Shown here: positions 34,357 through 45,639 of the stretch, in pieces | Layout of the letters: each line of letters begins with the position of its first letter | Position numbering within the stretch: the first letter of the stretch is position 1 | Assembly (NCBI RefSeq): GCF_007565055.1 | Contig: NC_044553.1 | Location: forward strand, 100,787,858-100,851,857 | Origin: Rhinopithecus roxellana | Taxonomy: Eukaryota; Chordata; Mammalia; Primates; Cercopithecidae | Length of the DNA stretch: 64,000 bases | Reading direction: 5' to 3' | The notes under the pieces: model-generated | Told to the model about the DNA's origin: nothing | Seen by the model: only the letters and a program-made list of their open reading frames with translations | Databases searched by the model: none | Made by a program: the position numbers and the translations under genes

Positions 34357-34640
34357 GGCCGGGTGCAGTGGCTCACGCCTGTAATTTCAGCACTTTGGGA
34401 GGCTGAGGTGGGCTGATCAGGAGGTCAAAAGATCGAGACCATCCTGGCCAACATGGTGAAACCCTGTCTCTACTAAAAATATAAAAAGTAGCTGGACTAT
34501 AGGTGGCACTAGCCTGTAGTCCCAGTTACTTGGGAGGCTGAGGCAGGAAAATCACTTGAACCTGGGAGGTGGAGGTTGCAGCGAGCTAAGATAGCATCAT
34601 TGCACTCCAGCCTGGTGACAGAGTGAGACTCCATTTCAAA
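34357..34640 (+). mobile_element. Alu (S-type) inside the old L1
   Basis: It begins 'ggccgggtgcagtggctcac' and ends 'gcactccagcctggtgacag' with an A-rich tail drifting into 'caaataaaataaaac' up to about 34686. CpG sites are mostly lost. The insertion point lies in the L1 ORF2/3'UTR boundary region. A clean duplication is not obvious. Confidence 0.93.
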
Positions 34641-35026
34641 AGAAAACAAAAATTAATTCAAATAAAATAAAACAAAAATAAAAATAAGCTATTTAGTTAT
34701 GGAAAGCCATGAAAAGACATGGAAGAACTTTAAATGCATATGAAGTGAAAGCAGTCAATCTAACAAAAATACATACTGTATGATTCCAACTATGTGACAT
34801 TCTGGGAAAGTTAAAACTATAAAGACAAGACAATAAAAATATCAATACTTGTCAGAGTCATGGGGGGCATGGATGAATGAGTAGAGCACACAGGATTTTT
34901 AGGGTAATGAAAATACTCTGTATGATGCTACAATTGAGGATATGTGTCATTTTCCTTTGTCCAACCCCTAGGATGTGCAATATAAAGTGTAAACTCTAAT
35001 ATAAACTATGGACTTTGGGTGATAAT

Positions 35027-35619
35027 TGTGAATCCAAAAGTATCTGAGACAGGTCTCCATCAATTTAGAAAGTTTGTTTTGTGAAGCTTAATTACACTAC
35101 CATGACACAGCCTCAGGAGGCCCTAATGACGTGTCCTCAAGGTGGTCAGCAAACATTTTGGTTTTATACATTTTAGGGAGACATGAACCATCAATCAATA
35201 CATGTAATATGTACATGGGTTTAGTCCAGAAATGCAGGATGACTGGAAGAGTGGCTTCCAAGTCATAAGCAGATTCAAAGATTTTCTGACTAGCAATTGA
35301 CTGAAAGTGTTATTATCAATAGAAAGATATATCTGTATTATAATATGGGTTTGTGGAGACCAAGGTTTTATCATGTAGATGAAGCCTCCGGTAGCAGGCT
35401 TCAGAGAAAATGGATTGTAAATGTTTCTTATCAGACTAAAAGAGTCTGCTCCATCAGTAATTCCAACAAGGAGGTGGGTATAATGGGCCCTGTGGCTCCC
35501 CTTTCCCATCATGGTCTGAAACTAGTTTTCTAGGCTAACTTTGGAACGCCCTTGGCTGAGAGGAGGGGCCCATTCAGATGGTTGGGGGCAGGGGATTGGA
35601 ATTTTATTTTTGGTTTACA
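35027..35619 (-). mobile_element. ERV1-like solo LTR nested in the old L1
   Basis: A 593-bp element has TG...CA ends and a perfect 4-bp duplication 'taat' (35023-35026, 35620-35623). Removing it restores the L1 reading 'gggtgataatgatgtatcaa'. On the minus strand it has 'aaaatgtataaaacc', a TATA box. The text 'gacacagcctcaggaggccc' and 'ttttagggagacatgaacca' marks a known class I LTR whose subfamily I leave open. Frames 35195-35512 (minus) and 35297-35533 (plus) are shadows. Confidence 0.85.
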
Positions 35620-36231
35620 TAATGATGTATCAATGTGGTTTATCGAGTGTATCACATTGGTAGGGGTGCTGAAAATGTGGGAGGCTATGCATGTGTGGGG
35701 CAGGGAGTAGATGGAAACTACACCTTCTTCTCAATTGTTCTGTGAACTTAAACTTCTCTGAAAACAAATCTTTTAAAAAAGAGAATGAAAATTTATTTTA
35801 CAAATGAGGAAGTAGTGGTTACTTACCCTAGACACAGGTTCAAATAGAAAGGTCAGGACAAAACAGTCTGAGTCAGAGCCTATTGTTAAAGCTCTAAAAA
35901 GGTAATTGTTTCTTTTTCACTATGTTTCTCACATCACTGATTAATCCTAAGCACATGTAGTAATTTTTACAATTTCCTTTTAGGTTTGTGCCAGCAGCAA
36001 TTGCAATTTGTCACTCGTCTTAGGAACGGATCACAAGGTTGGAGAGGCAGTATATTTTAAGTGACTTGAAAAAATATTAATGATATAAGTGTGCGTGTGC
36101 ACTAATTAATATTCCACCAGGAAGGTAAAGAACTTACAATAAATCATATTAAACAGCTACAAGAATAAATTTAGAAAATTGCTTGATTTTTCATCTAAAG
36201 ACTTTATTAATAATTTTTTAAAGTCATTACC

Positions 36232-36474
36232 GCCGAGACGGGCGGATCACGAGGTCAGGAGATCGAGACCATCCTGGCTAACACGGTGAAACCCCGTCTC
36301 TACTAAAAATACAAAAAAACTAGCCGGGCGAAGTGGCGGGCGCCTGTAGTCCCAGCTACTCGGGAGGCTGAGGCAGGAGAATGGCGTAAACCCGGGAGGC
36401 GGAGCTTGCAGTGAGCTGAGATCCGGCCACTGCACTCCAGCCCCGGCGACAGAGTGAGACTCTGCCTCAAAAAA

Positions 36475-36515
<41 letters not shown>
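36232..36515 (+). mobile_element. 5'-truncated young AluY with (AAAT)n tail
   Basis: The Alu lacks its first ~45 bases, starting 'gccgagacgggcggatcacg', and carries the monkey-type 'gagatccggccactgcactc'. Its tail has become about eleven AAAT units (36473-36515). The 12-bp direct repeat 'aaagtcattacc' (36220-36231, 36516-36527) shows a normal target-primed insertion with early termination of reverse transcription. Confidence 0.96.
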
Positions 36516-36517
<2 letters not shown>

Positions 36518-36709
36518 AGTCATTACCAACATTTGAAGTTTTCTGCCTTTCTCTTTCAGTCACCCCAGGTAAAATGACATAGGGTTTTCATATTAATGTA
36601 ACTAGCTACCTTTAGTAAAAACAACTGATAGCCTTTGTATTTATACTCCCTTGGAAATTTCTTGCATTTTTTTCAGTGCATTCAAATTCCTGGCTTGAGA
36701 TCTATTAAA

Positions 36710-37560
36710 AATGGCCAATAGGTATATTAAAAAATACACAATGTCACTAAGCATCAGGGAAATACAAATAAAAACCATGACGAGATATTACCTCACACCT
36801 GTCAGATTGACTATAATCAGAAAAACAAAAGACAACAAATGTTGGTGAGAATGTAGAGAAATTAAAACTTTTTCACATTGTTGGTGGGAGTGCAAAAAGG
36901 TGCACTAGGTATAGAAAACAGTATGGAGGTTCCTCAAAATATTAAAAATAGAACTGCTGTATGAACCAACAATCCTACTTCTGGGAACTTACTCAAGAGT
37001 TGAAATCTTGGTCTCAAAGAGATACTGGCACTCTCTTGATTGTTGTAGCATTATTCATTATAGCCAAGATGTGAAAATAACCTAAATGATCCACCTACAG
37101 ATGAATGAAATTTTAAAAATGTGAAATGTATATACAGTGAAATACTCTTCAACCTTTAAAAAGAAGGAAATGCTTCAATATGTGACAACATAAGTGCACC
37201 CAGCGACATTAGGCTAAGAGAAATAAGCCAGTCACAGAGAGACATATATTGCACGATTTCACTTATTTGATGTATCTAAAATAGTTAAATTCATAGAATC
37301 AGAGTGGAATGATGGTTGCCAAGGTCTGGGGAGAGGGAGAAATACCAAGTTACCAAGCAACGGGCATGAAGTTTCAGTTAAGCAAGATGAATACATTCTA
37401 GATATCTGCTTACAACACTGTACCTGTAGTCAACAGTACTGTATTAGACACGTAAACATTTGTAAAGAAGCCTGGAGATATATCAGATCCTACAGATCAA
37501 GTGCTGAGTCCTACAACACTAAAAAAACTAGGAGAATAAAAAATGTGTAAAGAGGATATA
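36710..37560 (+). mobile_element. L1 3'-end fragment (L1MA/L1MB-like)
   Basis: ORF2 C-terminal text ('caatgtcactaagcatcagg', 'attgttggtgggagtgcaaa', 'gaactgctgtatgaaccaac') runs into the L1 3'UTR ('agtggaatgatggttgccaa', 'tgtacctgtagtcaacagta'). The reading frame is broken throughout. No duplication was found. Confidence 0.88.
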
Positions 37561-38599
37561 TTTCATGTTAAGTGTTCCTACTACAGTAAAATAAAATGAG
37601 ATAAAGTAATTGTTCTGAATAGGGTAAGGAGCATTTTTAGAGCTGTGGATTATCAACGGAAACTATAACCCCAAATTTAACACTAGCATGCGAACTTGTA
37701 CTTTCAGTGAAGCAGTTTTTGATATTAAAGCATGTTACTAACTTAGTGGTCTGCCTTAAGTTTGCTGGTAGTCATTCTATCAGAAATCAACTGGTTCCAA
37801 AACAAAATATGTTTCCAAAATATATGGAACCTGTGCGAAAGAAATAGCAGTGGACACCTCGGGTGCAGACAGGGAAAATGGCCATAAAGAGAGACTTTGG
37901 GCATGATCTTTGGGTTTTCGCTTTCTGGATTCACCAGTGTTGCCTATTTTTGGCTTCCCTAATCCAGTATCCACCGCATTTTAAAAAGAGATCTCTTAAA
38001 TGACCTTGTCCAATGACCTCGAAATCCCAAGTTAGCTCTATGCATGGACTTCCCTGATCTTTGACCACAGTGGTTCCAAACTCGTGATCCATGGACCTTC
38101 GTCGTCTCTCTTTTATCCTAGATTGGAATAGAGCGAAACTTGATTCCAGCGAAAGGTATAAAAGTGGACTGATGATCTGTGAGTGAACTTAGCTACTATG
38201 GTCTACTTAAGAATGCCTCTCAACTATCTTTCCTGATCATTTTGGGCTAACCTCAGTAGGCTAAAGTTCAGCCCAGGTGTCCTGCAAATGTAAGGTCTCA
38301 AGAGAACATCAGTTTTCTAAGTTTAAAGTCTTCTGAAACTATATTTTAATATCGGTACACCTCTTACCATGCATGCCATTTATCCTCTAGTAATCAGTTC
38401 TACTATCTGATCTGCAGCTTGGAGGCCTTGCTGTTGTAAACCCACAGAAGAAAGCTAAAAAATTATGCAGAATTATTGATTGCTCTTTCTATATCTGCAA
38501 GAAAAAGAGAGTTTTTCTCAGAAAGTCTGCTCTATATAACCACAAAGATGGAAGCTAAGAATCTAGCCAAACAAAATTATGGTTTTGTGTTTATGTACA
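37561..38599. other. Unique stretch
   Basis: No gene or repeat family is recognised. Two overlapping minus-strand frames (37743-37934, 37780-37974) use the same DNA in different phases and lack motifs. Confidence 0.5.
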
Positions 38600-38790
38600 T
38601 AGCACTTTCACTTACCCCACTGGTAAAATTTATTCAATTTAATAAATATATATTGAACCCCTACCATGTGGCAGAGACAGTACTAAGTACTAGATGTGTA
38701 TCTGTGAACAAAACAGACAAACTCATAGAGCTTATTTTTATGTATTTACCTTCATGGAGCTTATATTTACTTCAAAGAGCTCTTGTAGTT
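38600..38790 (-). mobile_element. L2 3'-end fragment
   Basis: 'aatatatattgaacccctac', 'catgtggcagagacagtact', 'gtgaacaaaacagacaaact' and 'cttcatggagcttatattta' follow the reverse L2 tail ('tttattgagcacctactatg', 'gaacaaaacagac', 'tggagcttacattcta'). The 118-codon frame 38476-38832 runs through it and is not a gene. Confidence 0.8.
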
Positions 38791-40559
38791 GTTGAGATAT
38801 GTAACACATTTGGCATAGTTTCTGCCACATAAAAACTACATAAAATGAAGTTTATCTTTAGTAGAAAATAGGGCAAATGGCAACATTCCAGATAGAGTTT
38901 GCTTTAATCATCATTTGTCATTGCTATGATGAATATTGCAAAATTAAAGATTTAGATTGACACTTTTAAAGTCAAAACATGCCAAATGCATCATAAGAGT
39001 CAGTTGTAAAATGACGTTAATCTAACTGTTGATATCCCGATTTTCACAGCAGTATTCTAGTGCAAGCATTAACTTAATCCTGGCATAATTTTCAAAATTT
39101 AAATATTAGTTCTGTTACAGTTACTTTTTCCCATTTTTGAGTTAGTCCTAAGACATGGTCCCTTTCCTGGGAGAAGATGCGCATTTGCTGAAAAGCGTTC
39201 TGTGAAATATTTTAAGATGCTTGAAAAAAGGAAAATTCAGCACTATAATTTTTTATTATTAAAAATACCTCAATATTTTAAGTAATGCTTCAATTTTGAT
39301 GTAAATAAGACTCAGTTGAAAGTCAGGTATTTAATTGCCTTTTGATCTTTAGTAATTGAAAGTATCTGACAATTTGCAGATTATACACAATTCCCTTTTT
39401 AAAACACTTTGACACTTTAAATAAGAATCATCTTCACTTGTATTAAAATCCTTAAAAGTATAATAAAAACATTATTCTTTATTATGTAAGTAAGCCCTTA
39501 ATGAAGCTCTGAAGACTAGAAAGAGAATCTTAGTTGGAAGAGTCATAAAATTAGTAGCATTATCAAACAAAAAGAAAAATAAAAGTCCAATAAAACTTAA
39601 ACATTTTTTTCTAAAGATTGGAATATTCTAAATGTAATGCAGTCCAAATATAGGCAATGCACAAGAGCAAAAAACAATTAACATTAAATGAGAAAAAATC
39701 CATTATAATATTAAACATTAATAAAAGGGGTTCTTGATCAGATATATTATGATACTATGAAATTAGCACTAATACTGTTTGGTAGTAGTAAGAATATTTT
39801 TTAACATGTCTTTTTCTTTGAGTGAGTAAGAAGATAGCGTACAATCTAATATAGAAAACTGATCATAAGAAATGGAGACTTTCTATTCCTATTCCATGCT
39901 CCTTTTGACTTTCAAATAATACTTCTCTCAGATATGTCTTCATCCTTCTCTATGCGAGTTTAGATTTGGTTTTAAACACTATAAACAATCCCAGAAAATG
40001 CTGAGATTATGTTAGGAGCAGTGTCTTGAATTTTGGTATCCAGGTTGCTAGACCTAGCCAATAGCAGAACTTTTATTTGTCAGAATCATCGCAAACCTAT
40101 AGAACTTTGCCAGACAATCCGTGAACCCTATGAAGATTCAGAAGCATACCTGTGGCACATATTTAAGACAAAAGAGTCACATTTCTCTATTTGTATGCAA
40201 CCATTTTATAAAGAGTATTTTGTGTTAATTTGCAATGTCTCATTAACCTTATTCCACAGATAGAGAAAAAGATGAAAGAGTTGCCTGTTTGCCTTTTCAC
40301 TGTCTTTGGGTTGATATAATGGTTTGCGATCTGTTAACAGAATCACTTTAGCAATCTAAAATAAAATATAATCTCTCAGATTCCTGTGAGCAAATAAAAG
40401 CTGCGTTTAATGAAACTTCCTTCAAGGTAATTTGGGTGACCTAGCAAACTTCATTAATGAGGCTAAAAATAGTGTCATTTTGGAACAAGATGATATATCT
40501 AAGACTTTGAGATGCTGTATCTATTGTCTTTGAGATATAATGAAAAGGTTGGTCATGTG
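38791..40559. other. Unique AT-rich stretch
   Basis: No recognisable repeat, exon or RNA gene. A 76-codon plus-strand frame at 40033-40263 has no known motif. Confidence 0.5.
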
Positions 40560-40563
40560 ATAC

Positions 40564-41109
40564 TGTTACAGGAAGGGAGTCCTGATGCAAACCCCAAGAG
40601 AGGCTTATTGGATCTCACACAAGAAAGAGTTCAGGGAGAGTCCACACTGCAAAGTAAAAGCAAGTTTATTAAGAAATTAAAGGAATAAAAGAATGGCTAC
40701 TCCATAGACAGAGCATCCCCAAGGGCTGCTGGTTACCCATTTTTATAGTTATTTCTTGATGATATGTTAAGGTGGATTATTCATGCCTTCCCTTTTTAGA
40801 CCACATAGTGTAACTTCCTTATGTGCCATGGCATTTGTAAACTGTCATGGCGCTGATGGGAATGTAGCAGTGAGGGTAACCAGAGGTCGCTCTTGTGGCC
40901 ATTTTGGTTTTGGTGGGTTTTGGCCATCTCCTTCACTGTAACCTGTTTTATCAGTAAGGTCTTTTATGACCTGTATTTTATGCTGACCTCCTATCTCATC
41001 CTGTGACTTAGAATGCCTTAACTATCTGGGAATGCAGCCCAGTAGGTTTCAGCCTCATTTTACCCAGCTTATTTAAGATGGAGTTGCTCTGGTTCACATG
41101 CCTCAGACA
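40564..41109 (-). mobile_element. ERV1-like (MER4-type) solo LTR
   Basis: A 546-bp element with TG...CA ends carries on the minus strand 'cttaataaacttgc' (poly-A signal) and 'aactataaaaatggg' (TATA). On the plus strand it reads 'tttgtaaactgtcatggcgc' and 'ttttggtgggttttggccat', ending 'cacatgcctcagaca'. The flanks 'atac' and 'atgc' are a plausible decayed 4-bp duplication. The class is clear from wording. The subfamily is not asserted. Confidence 0.8.
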
Positions 41110-41194
41110 ATGCCATGAATTTTTGGGTATATGGTGTCTTTGATGTCGACAAAATACTCATTTGTTACCTATGTGAGGTGATGGCCTTGGTACC

Positions 41195-41878
41195 CTAAAA
41201 AAAATTTTTTTTAATTTAATTTTATTTTAAGTTCTGGGATACACATGCAGGGTGTGCAGGATTGTTACACAGGGAAACATGTGCCATGGTGGTTTGCTGC
41301 ACCTATCAACTCATCGCCTAGGTATTAAGTCCAACCTGCATTAGCTATTTATCCTGATGCTCTCTGATATGGTTTGGCTGTGTCCCACTCAAATATCAAC
41401 TTGAATTGTATCCCAGAATTCCCATATGTTGTGGGAGGGACCTGGGGGAGGTAATTGAATCATGGGGGCTGGTCTTTCCCATGCTATTCTCATGATAGTG
41501 AATAAGTCTAACAAGATCTGATGGGTTTACCAGGGATTCTGCTTTTGCTTCTTCCTCATTTTTTTTCTCTTGCCGCCACCATGTAAGAAGTGCCTTTCAC
41601 CTCCCGCCATGATTCTGAGGCCTCACCCAGCTATGTGGAACTGTAAGTCCAATTAAACCTCTTTTTGTTCCCAGTTTTGGGTATGTCTTTGTTGGCAGCA
41701 TGAAAACAAACTAAAACACTCTCCCTTTCCCTGCCCCCACACTCTACCCTAACAGGCCCCAACATGTGTTGTTCCCTTCCCTGTGTCCATGTGTTCTCAT
41801 TGTTCAGCTTCTACTTGTAAATGAGAATATGTGGTATTTGGTTTTCTATTCCCATGTTAGTGAGGATGATGGCTCAGC
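41195..41878 (-). mobile_element. L1 3'UTR fragment, split by a THE1 LTR
   Basis: Reverse-strand L1 3' end: 'ttttaagttctgggatacac', 'gtgccatggtggtttgctgc', 'ctatcaactcatcgcctagg', then, after the LTR, 'cagcttctacttgtaaatga' and 'tggtttt'. It is older than the MaLR LTR it contains. The remaining L1 sequence is about 330 bp. Confidence 0.9.
41365..41718 (+). mobile_element. THE1-type solo LTR
   Basis: A 354-bp LTR begins 'tgatatggtttggctgtgtc', contains 'gggagggacctgggggaggt' and 'aattaaacctctttttgttc', and ends 'aaaacaaactaaaaca'. A perfect 5-bp duplication 'ctctc' flanks it (41360-41364, 41719-41723). Only one LTR remains, so the provirus was reduced by LTR-LTR recombination. Confidence 0.95.
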
Positions 41879-41934
41879 TTGAAGCTTAAAAATGTGAATA
41901 CCTCGCGTTCACCCACTAGTACTTTTTACCACAT

Positions 41935-42180
41935 CACAATAGCTAACATTTATTAAACCCCATTTCACTTAGGTTAATAACAATTGCTAATAAGTGATAG
42001 TTACTGTGCTAAATGCTTTTCATGAATATCTTATGGAAATCTCCCAACAAATCTATAAGGAAGAAAATACCATTTTTTCCATTTTAAAGATGCAGTCACG
42101 AACATTCTTAGAAGCTACGTGATATGTAAATTGTTACACAGCAGGGAAGGTAGAATTTAAATCCAGTGTTATGAACACAC
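41935..42180 (-). mobile_element. MIR SINE
   Basis: 'aatagctaacatttattaaa', 'ttactgtgctaaatgctttt', 'ttttaaagatgcagtcacga' and 'ttacacagcagggaaggtag' trace a nearly complete reverse-complement MIR, including its conserved core. Confidence 0.8.
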
Positions 42181-42429
42181 AGGGTTTCAATGGGGGAGAA
42201 GATGATAAACATGAGAGACAGAGGGATAATTTAGCAGGTCTTTGGAAGGCCTTTCTAATGACACCGTCACATCATGCTACATCAATTCTCTGCCTAGCAC
42301 CTATCACTGTTGATATTTTTCGTATTTAAGTAATGTTTATTTCTTGTCTGCCTCCTGTTACTAGCATGTAACAGCCACCTTCTAAAGGGCTAATGTAAAT
42401 GGAGATTTGTGTGACAAGAAAAAGTCCAG

Positions 42430-42890
42430 GAAAAACAGGAAAAAGCATTCTAGTCAGAGTAATAACAGCTAGTTCAAAAGCCCTAGACTGAGAAAGAGTG
42501 TGGCATGTTAGAGGAAAATAAAGGGCAGGGTATCTAGAGCATAGCAGGATGGGTTGGTGTGGAGGTAAGCAAAGATCGGGTCACATGGAGCTTGGTAAAT
42601 TAGATTTAGGAGGTTGTATGAGACTCAGTTAAATGAGATGAAAGCCCTGAGGGATTTTCAGCTTGAGTGACATGATCTTTTCTAAAGGATCTGACTTCGG
42701 CCCCTGTACCAAGAACAAACTGGGAGGGGTGGGACAGAAGTAGAAGTGAAAAGAGGACAGTTAGAAAGGCACTGTAATATTCCAGCTGAGTGATAGCATT
42801 AGCTTGGACTAGGAAGAAAGTAGTAGAGATGGAAAGAAGGAGTCAGAATAACGATATGTTTTGGAGGTAGAATCACTTAGGTTTACTGAT
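42430..42890 (-). mobile_element. L2 LINE fragment
   Basis: 'aacagctagttcaaaagccc', 'gtgacatgatcttttctaaa', 'tccagctgagtgatagcatt' and 'agcttggactaggaagaaag' follow reverse-complement L2, the same part of the element as in the 19370-20160 copy. Confidence 0.65.
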
Positions 42891-43089
42891 GGATTAGATA
42901 CAAGAGATGAGGGAAAGATAACCACTCTCCATTGCCCCCAGCCTCCATCCTCATAAGCACTGTTTTTCTTTTATTAGTAATTTGGTATTGAAGTAAAACA
43001 TTCAGTAAAGTAAGCAAATATTAAATGCTCAGTTTTGTTGACATTCTGTGTATGTATTTGCTTGAGCCCAGCCACCAGATCAAGATGTA

Positions 43090-43470
43090 GATAATTTTTC
43101 GTACTCTAGAAGTCTCCCTTGACCCCCTCCCAATCTGTCCTCCACTCTTATCTACTCTTGGTATCTTCCCCAACCCCCTTACAACAATCCATTTTGCACA
43201 CTGTAACCAGATTAATCATCTCAGGTTACTGCTTTGTTCGCCTGTTTTTCTGTTTGGTAACTTTAGTCATGCCCTATTGCAACAAGCTATCTAAACATAC
43301 TAACCTGTAATTCAAACCCTTCCACTGATTCATCCCAATCCCTTTCTCCCACTTCTTCCCTTCTGACAAGTAGCATATTCATTACTCTCTCCCAGATAAG
43401 TTCTACTCACTTCCATCTTCTATAACTTTACACATATCTAGTCTAAAATATTTTCTCTTTTTGATTCTAT
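43090..43470 (+). mobile_element. Possible L2 fragment
   Basis: Pyrimidine-rich text ('acaatccattttgcacactg', 'taaccagattaatcatctca') resembles the L2 ORF2 3' part ('caatccatcctccacactgc', 'agccagagtgatctt'). Alignment is patchy, and the call is tentative. Confidence 0.4.
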
Positions 43471-43523
43471 CTGTTCCTTTTTTAATTTTTAATTTTCATG
43501 GATACATAAAAATTGTACATATT

Positions 43524-43834
43524 GGCGGGGCGTGGTGGCTCACGCCTGTAATCCCAGCACTTTGGGAGGCCGAGGTGGGTGGATCACGAGGTCAGGAGAT
43601 CAAGACCATCCTGGCTAACACGGTAAAACCTCCTCTCTACTAAAAATTCAAAAAATTAGCCGGGCATGGTGGCAGGCGCCTGTAGTCCCAGCTACTCAGG
43701 AGGCTGAAGCAGGAGAACGAACGGCATGAACCCAGGAGGCAGAGCTTACAGTGAGGCGAGATTGTGCCACTGCACTCCAGCCTGGGTGACAGAGTGAGAC
43801 TGTGTCTCAAAAAAAAAAAAAAAAAAAAAAAAAA
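43524..43834 (+). mobile_element. AluY/S, full length, plus strand
   Basis: It starts 'ggcggggcgtggtggctcac' and ends in a ~26-bp A tail. The 9-bp direct repeat 'gtacatatt' (43515-43523, 43835-43843) flanks it, inside the L1 3'UTR. It contains a small local duplication, 'gagaacgaacggcatgaacc'. Confidence 0.95.
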
Positions 43835-44042
43835 GTACATATTTATGGGGTACATGTGATATTTTTGTATAAGCATACAATATGTAAGGATCAAGTCAGT
43901 GTAATTGGGATATCCATCACCTCAAACATCTATCATTTCTTTGTGTTAGGAACATTTCAATATAACTCTTTTGGTTATTTTGATATACACAATAAATTAT
44001 TTTTAATTGTAGTTGCCCAACTGTGCTACTGAATACTAGATC

Positions 44043-44050
<8 letters not shown>

Positions 44051-44073
<23 letters not shown>

Positions 44074-44404
44074 CATTTTATTTTTATTTATTTATTTTTT
44101 GAGACAGAGTCTTGCTGTGCCGCCCAGGCTGGAGTGCAGTGGCCGGATCTCAGCTCACTGCAAGCTCCGCCTCCCGGGTTTACGCCATTCTCCTGCCTCA
44201 GCCTCCGGAGTAGCTGGGATTACAGGCACCCGCCACCTTGCCCGGCTAGTTTTTTTTTTTTTTTTTTTTTTTTTGTATTTTTTTTTTAGTAGAGACGGGG
44301 TTTCACCGTGTTAGCCAGGATGGTCTCGATCTCCTGACCTCGTGATCCGCCCGCCTCGGCCTCCCAAAGTGCTGGGATTACAGGCTTGAGCCACCGCGCC
44401 CGGC
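44051..44404 (-). mobile_element. AluY, minus strand, with microsatellite tail
   Basis: A reverse AluY ('gagacagagtcttgctgtgc', 'gtgcagtggccggatctcag', ending 'gagccaccgcgcccggcc') has its A tail, here at the left, turned into (TTA)n and (TTTA)n tracts (44051-44098). An internal T run of about 20 lies at 44251-44274. The direct repeat 'ctagatcttattatt' (44036-44050 and from 44405) marks the insertion. 'gccggatctcagctcac' is the monkey-type right arm in reverse. Confidence 0.95.
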
Positions 44405-45250
44405 CTAGATCTTATTATTTTTAACTGTTTTTTGCATGCGTTAATTATTCCCTCTTTATCTCCCCCTCCCACTACCTTTTTCAGCCTCTGGAAATCATCA
44501 TTCTACTCTCTATCTCCATGAGTTAAATTTCTTTTAAGCACTTAAATATTATAAATATCAAAAAACTCAATATGAGAAAAGTAATACTATTAAAGAAGAG
44601 GCAAAAGATCTAAATAGACATATCTCAAAGGAAGACATACAAATGACCAACAGGTATATGAAAAAATGCTCCACATCACTAATCATCAGAGAAATGAAAA
44701 GTAAAACTACAGTGAGATATCGTCTCATCCAGTTAAAATGGCTTTTACCCAAAAGACAGGCAATAATGAATGCTGGTGAGGATATGGAGAAAGAGGAACT
44801 CTCATACATTGTTAGTGGCAATGTAAATTAGTACAGCCATTATGGAGAACAATATGGAGATTCCTCAAAAAACTAAAAGTAGAACTACCATATAATCCAG
44901 CAATCCCACTGGTGAGTATATGTTCAAAACAAAGGAAATTAGTGTGGCAAAGAAATACCTGCACTTCCATGTGTACTGCAGCACTATTCACAATAGCCAA
45001 GAGATGGAAACAACCTATATGTCCATCAATGGATGAGTGGATAAAGAAAATGTAGTATATACACACAATAGAGCACTACTCAGCCATAAAATAAATTCTG
45101 TTATGTGTATCCATTCTTTAGGGCTTCACCTGCCCTTCAGTGAAAACACCAGGATCATCCTCCATTTGTCACAGGTATGTGACAGCTATCAGTTTGTGCA
45201 AATCACAATTACTTTTGCAGTAATCTATATATTGCTTTAACGTCTACTCC

Positions 45251-45599
45251 TGCTATGATCTAAATGCTTGTATTCCACCAAATTTCATAAGTTGAAACAT
45301 AATCACCAATGTGATGGTATTGTGAGGTAGGGTTTTTAGGAGGTGATTAGGTCATGATGGTGAAGCTCTCATGAATGGGATTAGTGCCCTTATAAGGCAC
45401 TAAAGAGGTATAAGCTTTTCCCTTCTGCCATGTAAAGTTTCAACAAGATGGGCCCTCACTAGACAGTGAGTCCACCAGCACCTTGACCTTAAACTTCCCT
45501 GACTCCAGAACTGTGATAAATAAATTTCTCTTGTTTATAAGCCACCAACTTATGATATTTTGTTTTAGCAACCCAGGTGGACTAAGACAACACTTAAGT
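45251..45599 (+). mobile_element. MLT1-type MaLR solo LTR
   Basis: It starts 'tgctatgatctaaatgcttg', contains 'ggtgattaggtcatgatggt', 'gggattagtgcccttataag' and 'aagatgggccctcactagac', and ends 'ggtggactaagaca'. These are MLT1 hallmarks. A clean duplication is not retained ('actcc' against 'acact'). Confidence 0.88.
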
Positions 45600-45639
45600 T
45601 TTGTATTTTGTTGTGGTGCTCATGTTGCTTTAATGTCTG

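Larger units (their letters stand above)
33868..35790 (+). mobile_element. Old L1 3' end, split by an Alu and an LTR
   Basis: The ORF2 C-terminal text ('atgccactatacatctatta', 'ggtgaggatgtggagcaaca') is followed by an Alu, then 3'UTR text ('tactgtatgattccaactat', 'ctatggactttgggtgataa'), then an LTR, then the final segment 'tgatgtatcaatgtggttta' ... 'gctatgcatgtgtggggcag'. The L1M-type consensus reads straight across both insertions. The 86-codon frame 34089-34349 encodes degraded ORF2 C-terminal residues. Confidence 0.85.
43478..45091 (-). mobile_element. L1 with apparent 5' inversion, carrying two Alus
   Basis: The left part (43478 to about 44540, without its Alus) is L1 3'UTR on the minus strand ('atttttaattttcatggata', 'tatttatggggtacatgtga', 'agttgcccaactgtgctact'). 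The right part (about 44565-45091) is L1 ORF2 C-terminal sequence on the plus strand ('cactaatcatcagagaaatg', 'attcacaatagccaagagat', 'agagcactactcagccataa'). The two parts are adjacent regions of L1 joined in opposite orientation, as expected for twin priming. Frames 44567-44821 and 44643-44831 are ORF2 shadows or remnants. Confidence 0.8.

Noticed and set aside
38476..38832. 118-codon frame
   Set aside because: Half of it lies in an L2 fragment, and the remainder has no motif.
45150..45240. Possible MADE1 (mariner MITE, miR-548-type) hairpin at 'tgtgcaaatcacaattactt'
   Set aside because: Only one arm resembles MADE1. The complementary arm needed for a hairpin is absent.
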